From Cupriavidus sp. EM10 (GTDB taxonomy: Bacteria > Pseudomonadota > Gammaproteobacteria > Burkholderiales > Burkholderiaceae), in contig NZ_CP076060.1 of the NCBI RefSeq assembly GCF_018729255.1, forward strand, positions 3,256,001 to 3,320,000: 64,000 nucleotides of DNA, written 5' to 3'. Position numbers and translations under genes: made by a program. Numbering within the stretch: position 1 is the first letter of the stretch; each line of letters begins with the position of its first letter. The notes beneath the pieces were generated by a model. That model saw nothing but the letters and a program-made list of their open reading frames with translations, was not told the DNA's origin and did no database searches. Positions 32,885 to 43,519 of the stretch are shown piece by piece.

Positions 32885-34114
32885 CTACCTGCCTTCACTC
32901 TGCCGCCAGCGTGCCATCAGCATGTTCGACGGCAGCGTCTCGTCCAGCAGCTTTCGCGCCGTTTCCACGCCGGCTACCGGCAAACCCTTCGGGTCCAGCA
33001 GGCCGATCTGCACCAGCACGCTGGCCTGGTCCCAGTAGATGTGCTCGTGATAGAGCTTGTCGCCGCGGAACTTGACGATGGCGATCAGCGGCACCTCCAC
33101 GCGCTTGCCGGTCGGCGGCACGCCAGGCAGCATCCAGTCGATCTCGCATGTATGGGTGAAGCAGAACAGCATCTCGTCCACCACCTGGCTGGCACCGATC
33201 GTGCGCGACAGCGGGATCAACGTCGTGTCCGGCGGGTTACTGTGGACGAAGTGATGCTGGTAGAAGCGCTTCAGTTCGCGGTATCCCACGCCGCCGGTCA
33301 TCGTCGGGATATGGTTGACGTAGGGCTCGGGCACCATGGTGGCCATGGTCGCGTCGACGTCGCGGGTGGCGAATTCGTATTCGCAGTGCTTGTCCCACAG
33401 TCCCGAGAAGTCGTAGTGCGGACCCATTTCGGCACGCAGGGCTGTAATCGAGCGCTGATGCGCCATCAGCGCTGATGCCTTGTCGAAGTGCTCGCCGCCG
33501 GACCGCGCGAACGCGTGGTCCATGCCCGGGTACACATATAGTTCGACATTGGCGCGGCCCTCCAGCGCAGCGCGGATGCGTGCCTGCGCCTCAGGCGGGC
33601 AGAAGCCGTCGCGCTCTGCCACGTGCAGCACCAGCCGGCCGCGAATCTTGTCGGCTTCGGCCAGCGCGTGCTCGATGCCCACGCCGTAGTAGCCCACGGC
33701 GCAGGCCACGTCCGGCAGACGGCATGCCGCCAGGTAGGCCAGTTTGCCGCCCAGACAGAAGCCCAGCACACCGGTCTGGCCGATGCATTCCGGACGCTGG
33801 CGCAGCACGGCAAGTGCCGCGCCCACGTCCTGCACGCCCTTGTCTTCATCGAATTGCTGGTACAGGCCCAGCGCACGCTGAAAATCGGCGCCCTTGTCTG
33901 TCAGCTCGATGCCGCGTGCGATCCGCCAGAACAGGTCTGGCACCAGCACGGTATAGCCTTCCTCGGCGTAGTAGTCGGCCACCTGGCGCATCGTGGCATT
34001 CACGCCAAAAATCTCCTGGCACAGCACGATGCCCGGGCCCTTGCCGGCCGCCGGGGTGGCGAGATAACCGCTGAAACTGCCGTCCTGTGTGTCGATCTGG
34101 ATGGTCTTGCCCAT
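32885..34114 (-). CDS. Dienelactone hydrolase fused to a SnoaL/NTF2-like domain
   Basis: 409 aa. Residues 1 to about 225 are an alpha/beta hydrolase of the dienelactone hydrolase family: Cys120 in LGFCLGGKLAY, Asp169 in AERDGFCPP and His200 in YPGMDHAF match the Cys-Asp-His triad spacing of carboxymethylenebutenolidase. The remaining about 180 residues (from HYDFSGLWDKHCEYEFATRD) look like an NTF2/SnoaL-type cone fold often used as a small-molecule or cyclase pocket. ATG 34114 follows AGGAGAAAAGG. It lies between rpsJ and rplC, with a terminator upstream and the rplC promoter downstream, so it is probably expressed alone. The natural substrate is unknown. Confidence 0.88.
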   Translation of the reverse strand: MGKTIQIDTQDGSFSGYLATPAAGKGPGIVLCQEIFGVNATMRQVADYYAEEGYTVLVPDLFWRIARGIELTDKGADFQRALGLYQQFDEDKGVQDVGAALAVLRQRPECIGQTGVLGFCLGGKLAYLAACRLPDVACAVGYYGVGIEHALAEADKIRGRLVLHVAERDGFCPPEAQARIRAALEGRANVELYVYPGMDHAFARSGGEHFDKASALMAHQRSITALRAEMGPHYDFSGLWDKHCEYEFATRDVDATMATMVPEPYVNHIPTMTGGVGYRELKRFYQHHFVHSNPPDTTLIPLSRTIGASQVVDEMLFCFTHTCEIDWMLPGVPPTGKRVEVPLIAIVKFRGDKLYHEHIYWDQASVLVQIGLLDPKGLPVAGVETARKLLDETLPSNMLMARWRQSEGR

Positions 34115-34197
34115 GCCTTTTCTCCTGTGGGGTTCTGTGGATGTGGCGTTCCGCCAGACAGGCGGCAGCGCCCGCTGCACGGCCCCGGCCCACAAAA

Positions 34198-34228
34198 CAA
34201 AAACGGCGAACCGAAGTTCGCCGTTTTC
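34198..34228 (-). terminator. Intrinsic terminator after rpsJ (UUCG loop)
   Basis: On the leftward transcript AAAACGGCGAAC-TTCG-GTTCGCCGTTTT, a 12-pair stem closed by the extra-stable C(UUCG)G tetraloop, followed by TGTTTTG. It lies 36 bases after the rpsJ stop and separates rpsJ from the rest of the S10 genes. Confidence 0.92.
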
Positions 34229-34263
34229 GCTGCATCAGGCCGCGGGAGCGGTCCGAAACATAC

Positions 34264-34572
34264 TTACACCTTGATCTCGACGTCCACGCCTGCCGGCAGG
34301 TCGAGCTTCATCAGCGCGTCGACGGTCTTGTCCGTCGGATCGACGATGTCCATCAGGCGCTGGTGAGTGCGGATCTCGAACTGATCGCGGCTGGTCTTGT
34401 TGACGTGCGGCGAACGCAGGATGTCGAAGCGCTGGATGCGGGTCGGCAGGGGCACCGGGCCCTTGACGATCGCGCCGGTACGCTTGGCGGTATCCACGAT
34501 TTCGGCAGCCGACTGGTCGATCAGGCGATAGTCGAAAGCCTTCAGGCGGATACGGATCTTCTGGTTCTGCAT
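34264..34572 (-). CDS. rpsJ: 30S ribosomal protein S10 (NusE)
   Basis: 30S head protein that also acts with NusB at boxA in rRNA antitermination. 102 aa: [40 protein letters not shown] and the ending [19 protein letters not shown] precedes the ATG. It is followed by a strong terminator and has a likely promoter of its own, so it appears detached from rplC. Confidence 0.98.
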   Translation of the reverse strand: MQNQKIRIRLKAFDYRLIDQSAAEIVDTAKRTGAIVKGPVPLPTRIQRFDILRSPHVNKTSRDQFEIRTHQRLMDIVDPTDKTVDALMKLDLPAGVDVEIKV

Positions 34573-34609
34573 GATTGTTCCTTAAAAGAGCGATGGGCAG
34601 TGAGCCCGG

Positions 34610-34640
34610 ATTATAGGGGACATGCACGCAGGCATGTCCC
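34610..34640 (-). promoter_or_regulatory. Probable rpsJ promoter with overlapping palindrome
   Basis: Consensus -10 TATAAT (34610-34615) lies 38 bases upstream of the rpsJ ATG. The place of the -35 element is taken by a 9-pair inverted repeat GGGACATGC/GCATGTCCC (34617-34640) and no good -35 match is present. The repeat could be an operator or the end of the tuf transcript. Confidence 0.55.
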
Positions 34641-34652
34641 ACCAAGGTAAGG

Positions 34653-35847
34653 TTGCTTAGTCGAGGATCTTTGCCACAACGCCGGCGCCGACGGTACGGC
34701 CGCCTTCGCGGATAGCGAAGCGCAGGCCTTCTTCCATGGCGATCGGGGCGATCAGCTTGACGGTGATCGACACGTTGTCACCCGGCATGACCATTTCCTT
34801 GTCCTTCGGCAGCTCGATCGAGCCAGTCACGTCGGTCGTACGGAAGTAGAACTGCGGGCGGTAGTTGTTGAAGAACGGCGTGTGACGGCCACCTTCGTCC
34901 TTCGACAGGATGTAGACCTCACCCGTGAAGTGCGTGTGCGGCTTGATCGAGCCCGGCTTGCACAGGACTTGACCACGCTCGACGTCTTCGCGCTTCGTGC
35001 CGCGCAGCAGCAGACCCACGTTGTCGCCGGCCTGACCCTGGTCCAGCAGCTTGCGGAACATTTCCACGCCCGTGCAGGTCGTCTTCACCGTCGGGCGGAT
35101 ACCCACGATTTCGATTTCTTCGCCGACCTTCACCACGCCACGCTCGATACGGCCGGTCACCACGGTACCGCGGCCCGAGATCGAGAACACGTCTTCCACG
35201 GGCATCAGGAACGTACCGTCAACGGCGCGCTCCGGCGTCGGGATGTACGAATCCAGCGCGTCGGCCAGGTTCATGATCGCCACTTCGCCCAGCTCGCCCT
35301 TGTCGCCTTCCAGCGCCAGCTTGGCCGAACCCTTGATGATCGGGGTGTCGTCGCCCGGGAAGTCGTACTTCGACAGAAGTTCGCGCACTTCCATTTCCAC
35401 CAGTTCCAGCAGCTCGGCGTCATCGACCATGTCGCACTTGTTCAGGAACACGATGATGTACGGCACGCCAACCTGACGGGCCAGCAGGATGTGCTCGCGC
35501 GTTTGCGGCATCGGGCCGTCGGCAGCCGAGCAAACCAGGATCGCGCCGTCCATCTGCGCAGCGCCCGTGATCATGTTCTTCACATAGTCAGCGTGGCCCG
35601 GGCAGTCAACGTGGGCGTAGTGACGGTTGGCCGTCTCGTATTCCACGTGTGCGGTGTTGATCGTGATGCCGCGTGCCTTCTCTTCCGGCGCTGCGTCGAT
35701 TTCGTCGTACTTCTTGGCGGCGCCGCCAAACTTCGCAGCCAGCACCGTGGCAATTGCTGCCGTCAGCGTCGTCTTGCCGTGGTCAACGTGACCAATCGTA
35801 CCTACGTTCACGTGCGGCTTGGTCCGCTCGAACTTTTCCTTTGCCAT
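34653..35847. repeat. Long direct repeat, copy A (tuf)
   Basis: Matches 58517-59711 base for base in every stretch I compared, covering the tuf coding region plus four bases past the stop; flanks diverge immediately on both sides. Same orientation, about 23.9 kb apart. Confidence 0.85.
34657..35847 (-). CDS. tuf: Elongation factor Tu (copy 1)
   Basis: GTPase delivering aminoacyl-tRNA. 396 aa: G1 GHVDHGKT, G2 region [13 protein letters not shown]3 DCPGHADY, G4 NKCDMVDD, then domains 2 and 3. It is the str-operon copy, 78 bases after fusA. It appears identical over about 1195 bases to the second copy at 58521-59711, which suggests ongoing gene conversion. Confidence 0.99.
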   Translation of the reverse strand: MAKEKFERTKPHVNVGTIGHVDHGKTTLTAAIATVLAAKFGGAAKKYDEIDAAPEEKARGITINTAHVEYETANRHYAHVDCPGHADYVKNMITGAAQMDGAILVCSAADGPMPQTREHILLARQVGVPYIIVFLNKCDMVDDAELLELVEMEVRELLSKYDFPGDDTPIIKGSAKLALEGDKGELGEVAIMNLADALDSYIPTPERAVDGTFLMPVEDVFSISGRGTVVTGRIERGVVKVGEEIEIVGIRPTVKTTCTGVEMFRKLLDQGQAGDNVGLLLRGTKREDVERGQVLCKPGSIKPHTHFTGEVYILSKDEGGRHTPFFNNYRPQFYFRTTDVTGSIELPKDKEMVMPGDNVSITVKLIAPIAMEEGLRFAIREGGRTVGAGVVAKILD

Positions 35848-35888
35848 GTTTCAGCTCCTAATGGAATACAGTCTGATTCGATTCTTCG

Positions 35889-35917
35889 CGCCGCCGCGCA
35901 GGTCATGCGCGGCGGCG
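35889..35917 (-). other. GC-rich hairpin in the fusA-tuf gap
   Basis: Perfect 11-pair repeat CGCCGCCGCGC/GCGCGGCGGCG with a 7-base loop, between the fusA stop and the tuf ATG. No U tract follows, so it is more likely an mRNA processing or stability element than a terminator. Confidence 0.6.
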
Positions 35918-35925
35918 AAGCGTTA

Positions 35926-38034
35926 TTACTTGCCCTTGGCCGTCATCACTGCTTCGGCGATATTCTTCGGTGCCTCGGCGTAGTGCTTGAATTCCATGGT
36001 GTACGTGGCGCGGCCTTGCGTGGCCGAGCGCAGTGCGGTCGAGTAACCGAACATTTCCGACAGCGGGACTTCGGCCTTGATGATCTTGCCGCCGCCAACC
36101 ATGTCGTCCATGCCCTGCACGATGCCGCGGCGGGACGACAGATCGCCCATCACGGTACCCGTGTAGTCTTCCGGCGTTTCCACTTCCACGGCCATCATCG
36201 GCTCGAGCAGAACCGGGCTGGCCTTGCGCATGGCTTCCTTGAAAGCCATCGAGCCGGCCATGCGGAACGCGTTTTCGTTCGAGTCCACATCGTGGTACGA
36301 ACCGAACGTCAGCGTGACCTTCACGTCCACCACCGGGAAGCCCGCCAGAATACCGGCCGGCAGCGTGTCGACGATACCCTTTTCCACCGCCGGGATGTAT
36401 TCGCGAGGAATCACACCGCCCTTGATGGCGTCGATGAATTCGAAGCCCTTGCCCGGCTCTTGCGGTTCCAGCGTGATCACGGCGTGACCGTACTGGCCGC
36501 GGCCGCCCGACTGCTTGACGAACTTGCCTTCGACGTCCTCGGCCTTCTTGCGGATGGTTTCGCGGTAGGCAACCTGCGGTGCGCCGATGTTGGCTTCCAC
36601 GCCGAATTCGCGCTTCATGCGGTCGACCAGAATTTCCAGGTGGAGCTCGCCCATGCCGGAAATGATGGTCTGGCCCGATTCTTCATCGGTACGCACGCGG
36701 AACGACGGATCTTCGGCGGCCAGGCGGTTCAGGGCGATGCCCATCTTTTCCTGGTCGGCCTTGGTCTTCGGCTCGACAGCCTGCGAGATCACCGGCTCCG
36801 GGAACACCATGCGCTCGAGCACGATCGGCGCAGCCGGATCGCACAGCGTGTCGCCCGTGGTCGCATCCTTCAGGCCCACCGCGGCGGCGATGTCGCCGGC
36901 CAGCACTTCCTTGATTTCTTCGCGCTGGTTGGCGTGCATCTGCAGAATACGGCCCAGACGCTCCTTCTTCTGCTTCACCGGGTTGTACACGGTGTCGCCC
37001 GAGTTGATCTTGCCCGAGTACACGCGGAAGAAGATCAGCTGGCCGACGAACGGGTCGGTCATGATCTTGAACGCCAGCGCCGAGAACTTCTCGCTGTCGT
37101 CAGCCTTGCGCTCCAGCTTCTTCTCGCTGTCGTCCTCGTCCGTACCCGTAACCGGCGGAATGTCGACCGGCGACGGCAGGAAGTCGATCACGGCGTCCAG
37201 CATACGTTGCACGCCCTTGTTCTTGAACGCGGTGCCGCACAGCATCGGCTGGATTTCGCAGGCGATGGTACGGTCACGCAGCGCCTTGACGATCTCGGCG
37301 CGGGTCAGCTCTTCGCCGCCCAGGTACTTTTCCATCAGCTCTTCGCTGGCTTCGGCGGCGGACTCGACCATCTTCTCGCGCCATTCGTCAGCGGTAGCTT
37401 GCAGCTCGGCCGGGATGTCCTGGTATTCGAACTTCACGCCCTGGCTGGCTTCGTCCCAGACGATCGCCTTCATTTCGAGCAGGTCAACCACGCCCTGGAA
37501 GCCGTCTTCTGCGCCGATCGGCACCACCACGGGCACCGGGTTGGCCTTCAGGCGGGTCTTCAGCTGGTCGTAGACCTTGAAGAAGTTCGCGCCGGTACGG
37601 TCCATCTTGTTGACGAACGCCAGACGCGGCACGCGATACTTGTTGGCCTGACGCCAGACGGTTTCCGACTGCGGCTGCACGCCACCCACTGCGCAGTACA
37701 CCATGCAGGCGCCGTCCAGCACGCGCATGGAACGCTCCACCTCGATGGTGAAGTCCACGTGGCCCGGGGTGTCGATGATGTTGAAGCGGTGCTCGGGATA
37801 GTTGCCGCCCATGCCCTTCCAGAAGGCGGTGGTAGCAGCGGAGGTAATCGTGATGCCACGCTCCTGCTCCTGCTCCATCCAGTCCATGGTGGCCGCGCCA
37901 TCATGCACTTCACCGATCTTGTGGTTAACACCGGTGTAGAACAGGATCCGCTCGGTCGTGGTGGTTTTACCCGCGTCAATGTGAGCCGAAATACCGATGT
38001 TACGGTAGCGCTCAATAGGAGTCTTACGAGCCAC
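35926..38034 (-). CDS. fusA: Elongation factor G
   Basis: Translocase GTPase, 702 aa: G1 AHIDAGKT, G2 region [15 protein letters not shown]3 DTPGHVDF, G4 NKMDRTGA, then domains II-V. The start codon is GTG (38034) with AGAGGATTAAA upstream. It follows rpsG by 118 bases, a gap with two hairpins, and precedes tuf in the str operon. Confidence 0.98.
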   Translation of the reverse strand: MARKTPIERYRNIGISAHIDAGKTTTTERILFYTGVNHKIGEVHDGAATMDWMEQEQERGITITSAATTAFWKGMGGNYPEHRFNIIDTPGHVDFTIEVERSMRVLDGACMVYCAVGGVQPQSETVWRQANKYRVPRLAFVNKMDRTGANFFKVYDQLKTRLKANPVPVVVPIGAEDGFQGVVDLLEMKAIVWDEASQGVKFEYQDIPAELQATADEWREKMVESAAEASEELMEKYLGGEELTRAEIVKALRDRTIACEIQPMLCGTAFKNKGVQRMLDAVIDFLPSPVDIPPVTGTDEDDSEKKLERKADDSEKFSALAFKIMTDPFVGQLIFFRVYSGKINSGDTVYNPVKQKKERLGRILQMHANQREEIKEVLAGDIAAAVGLKDATTGDTLCDPAAPIVLERMVFPEPVISQAVEPKTKADQEKMGIALNRLAAEDPSFRVRTDEESGQTIISGMGELHLEILVDRMKREFGVEANIGAPQVAYRETIRKKAEDVEGKFVKQSGGRGQYGHAVITLEPQEPGKGFEFIDAIKGGVIPREYIPAVEKGIVDTLPAGILAGFPVVDVKVTLTFGSYHDVDSNENAFRMAGSMAFKEAMRKASPVLLEPMMAVEVETPEDYTGTVMGDLSSRRGIVQGMDDMVGGGKIIKAEVPLSEMFGYSTALRSATQGRATYTMEFKHYAEAPKNIAEAVMTAKGK

Positions 38035-38152
38035 TTTAATCCTCTATTCGTCCATGAGGCGCAGAAATCTCATGACCTGCGCCTTTAACACAAACGGGCG
38101 AGATGTGTGAAAACACAGCCCGCCCGGCAACCAACAGCGTTTTTCGCGCGCC

Positions 38153-38623
38153 TTAGAAGCGGAAGTGCGAGAACGCCTTGTTGGCTTCGGCCATGCGGTG
38201 TACTTCGTCGCGCTTCTTCATTGCGCCACCACGGCCTTCTGCAGCTTCCAGGAGCTCACCTGCCAGGCGCAGCGCCATCGACTTCTCGCTGCGTTTTTTC
38301 GCGGCCTCGCGCAGCCAACGCATCGCCAATGCCAAACGACGCGACGGACGGACTTCGACCGGAACCTGATAGTTGGCGCCGCCCACGCGACGGCTCTTCA
38401 CTTCCACCACCGGCTTCACGTTGTTGATGGCAACGGAGAACACTTCGATGGGGGCCTTGCCTGCCTTCTTTTCGATCTGGTCGAATGCGCCGTACACGAT
38501 ACGTTCGGCAACCGACTTCTTGCCGTCCAGCATCAGCACGTTCATGAACTTGGCAACTTCAACGTTACCGAACTTCGGATCAGGCAAAACGTCCCGCTTG
38601 GGGACTTCACGACGACGTGGCAT
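38153..38623 (-). CDS. rpsG: 30S ribosomal protein S7
   Basis: Head-nucleating 16S-binding protein; in E. coli it represses the str operon. 156 aa: [38 protein letters not shown] and the ending [15 protein letters not shown]. 211 bases separate it from rpsL. Confidence 0.98.
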
Positions 38624-38834
38624 CTTCTTTCCTTAAGATTCAGTTGAGAGGCGGTCTAAAAATTTCCGCTCTCCGGCCACCAACTAGCTTGCCAGCACAT
38701 GCTGGCTGGACAAATTCGCCGGGTGACCACTTACTCGACGGCACGGCGCACAAAAAACGCTCCGTTGTACCGCCGCCTGGTGACAGCTCCATGACGTCCT
38801 GTCACGGCTGTCGGATATTGCTTTGCGTAGAAGC

Positions 38835-39212
38835 TTAGGCAGCCTTCGGACGCTTTGCACCGTACTTCGAACGGGCCTGCTTGCGGTCCTTCACGCCTTG
38901 CAGATCCAGCGAACCACGGACGATGTGGTAACGCACACCCGGCAGATCCTTCACACGGCCGCCGCGGATCAGCACGACCGAGTGTTCCTGCAGGTTGTGG
39001 CCTTCACCGCCGATATACGAAATGACTTCGAAACCGTTGGTCAGGCGCACCTTGGCGACCTTACGCAGTGCCGAGTTCGGCTTCTTCGGCGTCGTGGTGT
39101 ACACACGGGTGCACACGCCGCGACGCTGGGGGCAGTTCTCAAGCGCCGGGCTCTTGCTCTTGATGACTTCAGAGACGCGCGGCTTGCGAACCAGTTGGTT
39201 GATAGTTGGCAT
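38835..39212 (-). CDS. rpsL: 30S ribosomal protein S12
   Basis: Decoding-centre protein and streptomycin target. 125 aa: [30 protein letters not shown] and [14 protein letters not shown]. The two lysines whose change gives streptomycin resistance (in PKKPNS and GRVKDLP) are wild type. ATG 39212 is the standard start; longer readings are leader. First gene of the str group; a terminator-like hairpin ends about 31 bases upstream of the ATG. Confidence 0.98.
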   Translation of the reverse strand: MPTINQLVRKPRVSEVIKSKSPALENCPQRRGVCTRVYTTTPKKPNSALRKVAKVRLTNGFEVISYIGGEGHNLQEHSVVLIRGGRVKDLPGVRYHIVRGSLDLQGVKDRKQARSKYGAKRPKAA

Positions 39213-39540
39213 TGTGTCAATCCAGCTTGGTTTTACAAAAACACCCCTTTGCCAGATGCTGGCCAAGGGGCAACTACGGGTTTTGGACGGGAAAGGCGAG
39301 CAGGACGCTCTGAAGGGAAGGGCTGTTGAAGTGACAGACTTGCCAAAGAGCGCGAGCTCGCCCGGATCCCGCTGCCGCCTGCCTGGTTGCGCCGCTGAGG
39401 GCACAATTCCGAAGGACGTGCGAAATCCAAAGCCAAAAACTCGAATCTGGCACTCTAGCAGGGGCACTGGCAACGGTCAAGGGGTATACGCGACGTATAC
39501 CTCAACCGTGCCTGGTACCGCCCGATGCCCGCAGGCGTGC
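39213..39540 (-). promoter_or_regulatory. rpsL promoter and leader with terminator-like attenuator
   Basis: 328 bases with no gene. A leftward sigma70 promoter has -35 TTGACC (39475-39480), a 17-base spacer and -10 TAGAGT (39452-39457). The leader is about 235 bases. Near its end lies CCCCTTGGCCAG-CAT-CTGGCAAAGGGG (39244-39270), an 11-pair stem with one mismatch followed by TGTTTTTG, which has the form of an intrinsic terminator before rpsL. Confidence 0.78.
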
Positions 39541-41391
<1,851 letters not shown>

Positions 41392-41593
41392 GGGACAGCT
41401 GCAGTTCGGAAAGCCGGGAAAGGCGTAACCATACCACTCCATGCCCGGTCGGACGGAATGTGTCTGAGGCGATGTGGCAGTCGCGCCAATCGTCACACCG
41501 GATTCGGGCACGCCGCCGATAGTCTTGCGCCAGCACAACCACCGTCCGGCGCGCCGGCAATAGGATGGGTGGCGAGGTCCCCAATACAACAAC

Positions 41594-43135
41594 ATGCAGC
41601 GCCATTCCTTTTCCCTGCCGATCCAGATCCTGCGCGACGGGTCGGAGCCGTACAAGCGGCAGATCATGCGGCAGGTGGAACACCTGATCCTGTCCGGCCG
41701 ACTTCGGCCTGACGACCGGCTGCCGTCGATCGCCTGCCTGGTGGCCATGCTGCGCGTCTCGCGAAACACGGTGGTTGGCGCCTATGAGGGCCTGATCGAT
41801 GCCGGCCTGCTCCGGGGCGAACCGGGACGCGGGTTCTATGTGGCCGAAGCGATTCCGCGCGCCTCTTCGTTGCCGCTGCCGCTGCCGGTAGCCACTCCGG
41901 CAACGGTCGACAAGCCGGATGCGCTGCCGGGATCGTCGCGGACGGGCGCCGGCATCTCCCCACCCGGCGTGCACGCCACGCCTCCGCGCTGCCCCGTGGC
42001 CTTCGATTTCAAGATCGGACGCCCCGCGCCCGACGCCTTTCCGGCCCGCCGGTGGGCGATGCTGTCGAACCCGCTGCTGCGCCAGATGCGGCACGCAATC
42101 AGCGAATACCCGTCGGCGGAAGGCCTTTGGGGATTGCGCATGCAGATCGCCGATTACCTTGCGGCCACCCGGGCGCTGGCGGTGGATCCGACCCAGATCC
42201 TGATCGTCGCCGGGGTCCAGGAGGCTTTGCACCTGCTTGCCGCCGAACTCGTTCACCACGGCGACCATGTCGTGATGGAATCGCCGGGCTATGCAGGCTT
42301 TTGCAATCTACCCCACCTCAGGCACGCGGTACGGATTGCCGTGCCCGTCGATGCGGACGGCTTGTGCACGGACGCGCTGCCAGCTGCACCGGTGCAACTG
42401 GCGTACACCACGCCATCGCACCAGTACCCGCTGGGCTACACCATGTCGATGGACCGGCGCCGCGCCCTCCTCGACTGGGCCGCGACGGTCGGCGCATGTG
42501 TTATCGAGGACGACTATGACGGCGACTTTGCCTACGACAGCGCGCCGCTACCTCCGCTCATGGCCCTCGATCCCGCGCGCGTCATCTACGTCGGATCGTT
42601 CTCGAAGGTGCTCGGGCCAGGCCTGCGGCTCGGCTTCATGGCATGTCCACCGTGGCTGACGGACGCCCTCGCCCGGCGAAAGGCGCTACTCAATCACGGA
42701 TGCCCCTGGCTCGAACAGGCCGTGCTCGCTCGACTGTTCGAGTACGGCGACTACAGCCGGCATCTGTACCGGCTGCGCCGCCGCTATCGCGAACAACGCG
42801 ACGCCCTGCTGGCGGGACTGCGCGATATCTGGGGTGCCGGCTGCCAGATCAGTGGCACCGGCACTGGCATGCATGTCGCACTGCACCTGCCACCGGGCGA
42901 ATCCGATGCCACCGACATCGCCAACCGCGCTTTGGCGCGGGGCGTGAGGCTGTACCGGATGGACGAAGCCGCCTGCGGGCACATTCCGGCCTCAGGCAAC
43001 CGCGTGCTGCTGCTTGGCTATGCCTCGCAGACCGTGACCCAGATCCGCGAGGCGATGGCCAGGCTCAAATCAGCCGTCGCTGGTTGCCCTACGGAACAGC
43101 CCAGCGGCAACGCACAGCCCAGCCTGGCCGCCTGA
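41594..43135 (+). CDS. MocR/PdxR-type transcriptional regulator (GntR HTH with aminotransferase domain)
   Basis: 513 aa. Residues about 10-85 form a GntR winged helix (RLPSIACLVAMLRVSRNTVV). After a Pro/Ala-rich linker (about 90-135) comes a fold-I aminotransferase-like domain with EDDYDGDFAYD and the PLP lysine K338 in VGSFSKVLGPGLRLGF. Such proteins sense PLP or an amine as PLP adduct; the best known member, PdxR, controls pyridoxal synthesis. No pdx or gab gene is adjacent, so the target is open. Divergent from recQ and convergent with the cytochrome pair (19 bases between stops). Confidence 0.9.
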   Translation: MQRHSFSLPIQILRDGSEPYKRQIMRQVEHLILSGRLRPDDRLPSIACLVAMLRVSRNTVVGAYEGLIDAGLLRGEPGRGFYVAEAIPRASSLPLPLPVATPATVDKPDALPGSSRTGAGISPPGVHATPPRCPVAFDFKIGRPAPDAFPARRWAMLSNPLLRQMRHAISEYPSAEGLWGLRMQIADYLAATRALAVDPTQILIVAGVQEALHLLAAELVHHGDHVVMESPGYAGFCNLPHLRHAVRIAVPVDADGLCTDALPAAPVQLAYTTPSHQYPLGYTMSMDRRRALLDWAATVGACVIEDDYDGDFAYDSAPLPPLMALDPARVIYVGSFSKVLGPGLRLGFMACPPWLTDALARRKALLNHGCPWLEQAVLARLFEYGDYSRHLYRLRRRYREQRDALLAGLRDIWGAGCQISGTGTGMHVALHLPPGESDATDIANRALARGVRLYRMDEAACGHIPASGNRVLLLGYASQTVTQIREAMARLKSAVAGCPTEQPSGNAQPSLAA

Positions 43136-43154
43136 TCCCCTCAACTGATCCCCC

Positions 43155-43508
43155 TCAACGCGCGCCGGGCATCGTGCCAAAATGCCGCGACAGCGCATCG
43201 ATGGCGGCGTCATCCAGCGGCTCCGCCATCGGGCGCATGACGGGGTCATCCCGCCGCGCAGCCTTGAAGTCGCGTAGCTGCTTGGCCAGATACTCTGGCT
43301 TCTGCCCGGCAAGATTGGGATACAGGGCAACGCTGCTGATGCCATCGACACCATGGCATGACGCGCACAACGGCAGGATGGCCGCCACCTGATCGGGCAG
43401 CTTCTGAGCAGTGCGCGCGGGCGCAGCACCTGTCGCCGCCTGCGCGGCCGTGGCCGCGCCCAGCAAGGCGAGCAGCGCGATCGGCTTGTTCCATCGGATC
43501 TTCGTCAT
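43155..43508 (-). CDS. Small periplasmic cytochrome c (c4/c553-like, NirC-like position)
   Basis: 117 aa monoheme cytochrome: signal peptide (LLALLGAATAAQA), heme motif CASCH in LPLCASCHGVDG, and probable Met ligand in DDPVMRPMAEPL. ATG 43508 begins the signal peptide; the longer reading is not plausible. It lies 11 bases after the cytochrome cd1-type gene, so it is likely its co-expressed redox partner. Small single-heme proteins (NirC) accompany nirS/nirN in denitrifiers; identity with NirC is not proven here. Confidence 0.82.
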   Translation of the reverse strand: MTKIRWNKPIALLALLGAATAAQAATGAAPARTAQKLPDQVAAILPLCASCHGVDGISSVALYPNLAGQKPEYLAKQLRDFKAARRDDPVMRPMAEPLDDAAIDALSRHFGTMPGAR

Positions 43509-43519
43509 GGCCACGCTCC

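Noticed and set aside
34882..38088. Plus-strand open frame (1068 codons) across tuf and fusA
   Set aside because: Composition artefact opposite two highly expressed genes; the same shadow recurs opposite the second tuf.
39213..39473. N-terminal extension of rpsL to a far upstream start
   Set aside because: S12 starts at MPTINQL; the extension covers the leader and attenuator.
43070..43429. 119-codon leftward frame overlapping the MocR and cytochrome c genes
   Set aside because: It is out of frame with the cytochrome c and opposite the MocR 3' end; no domain.
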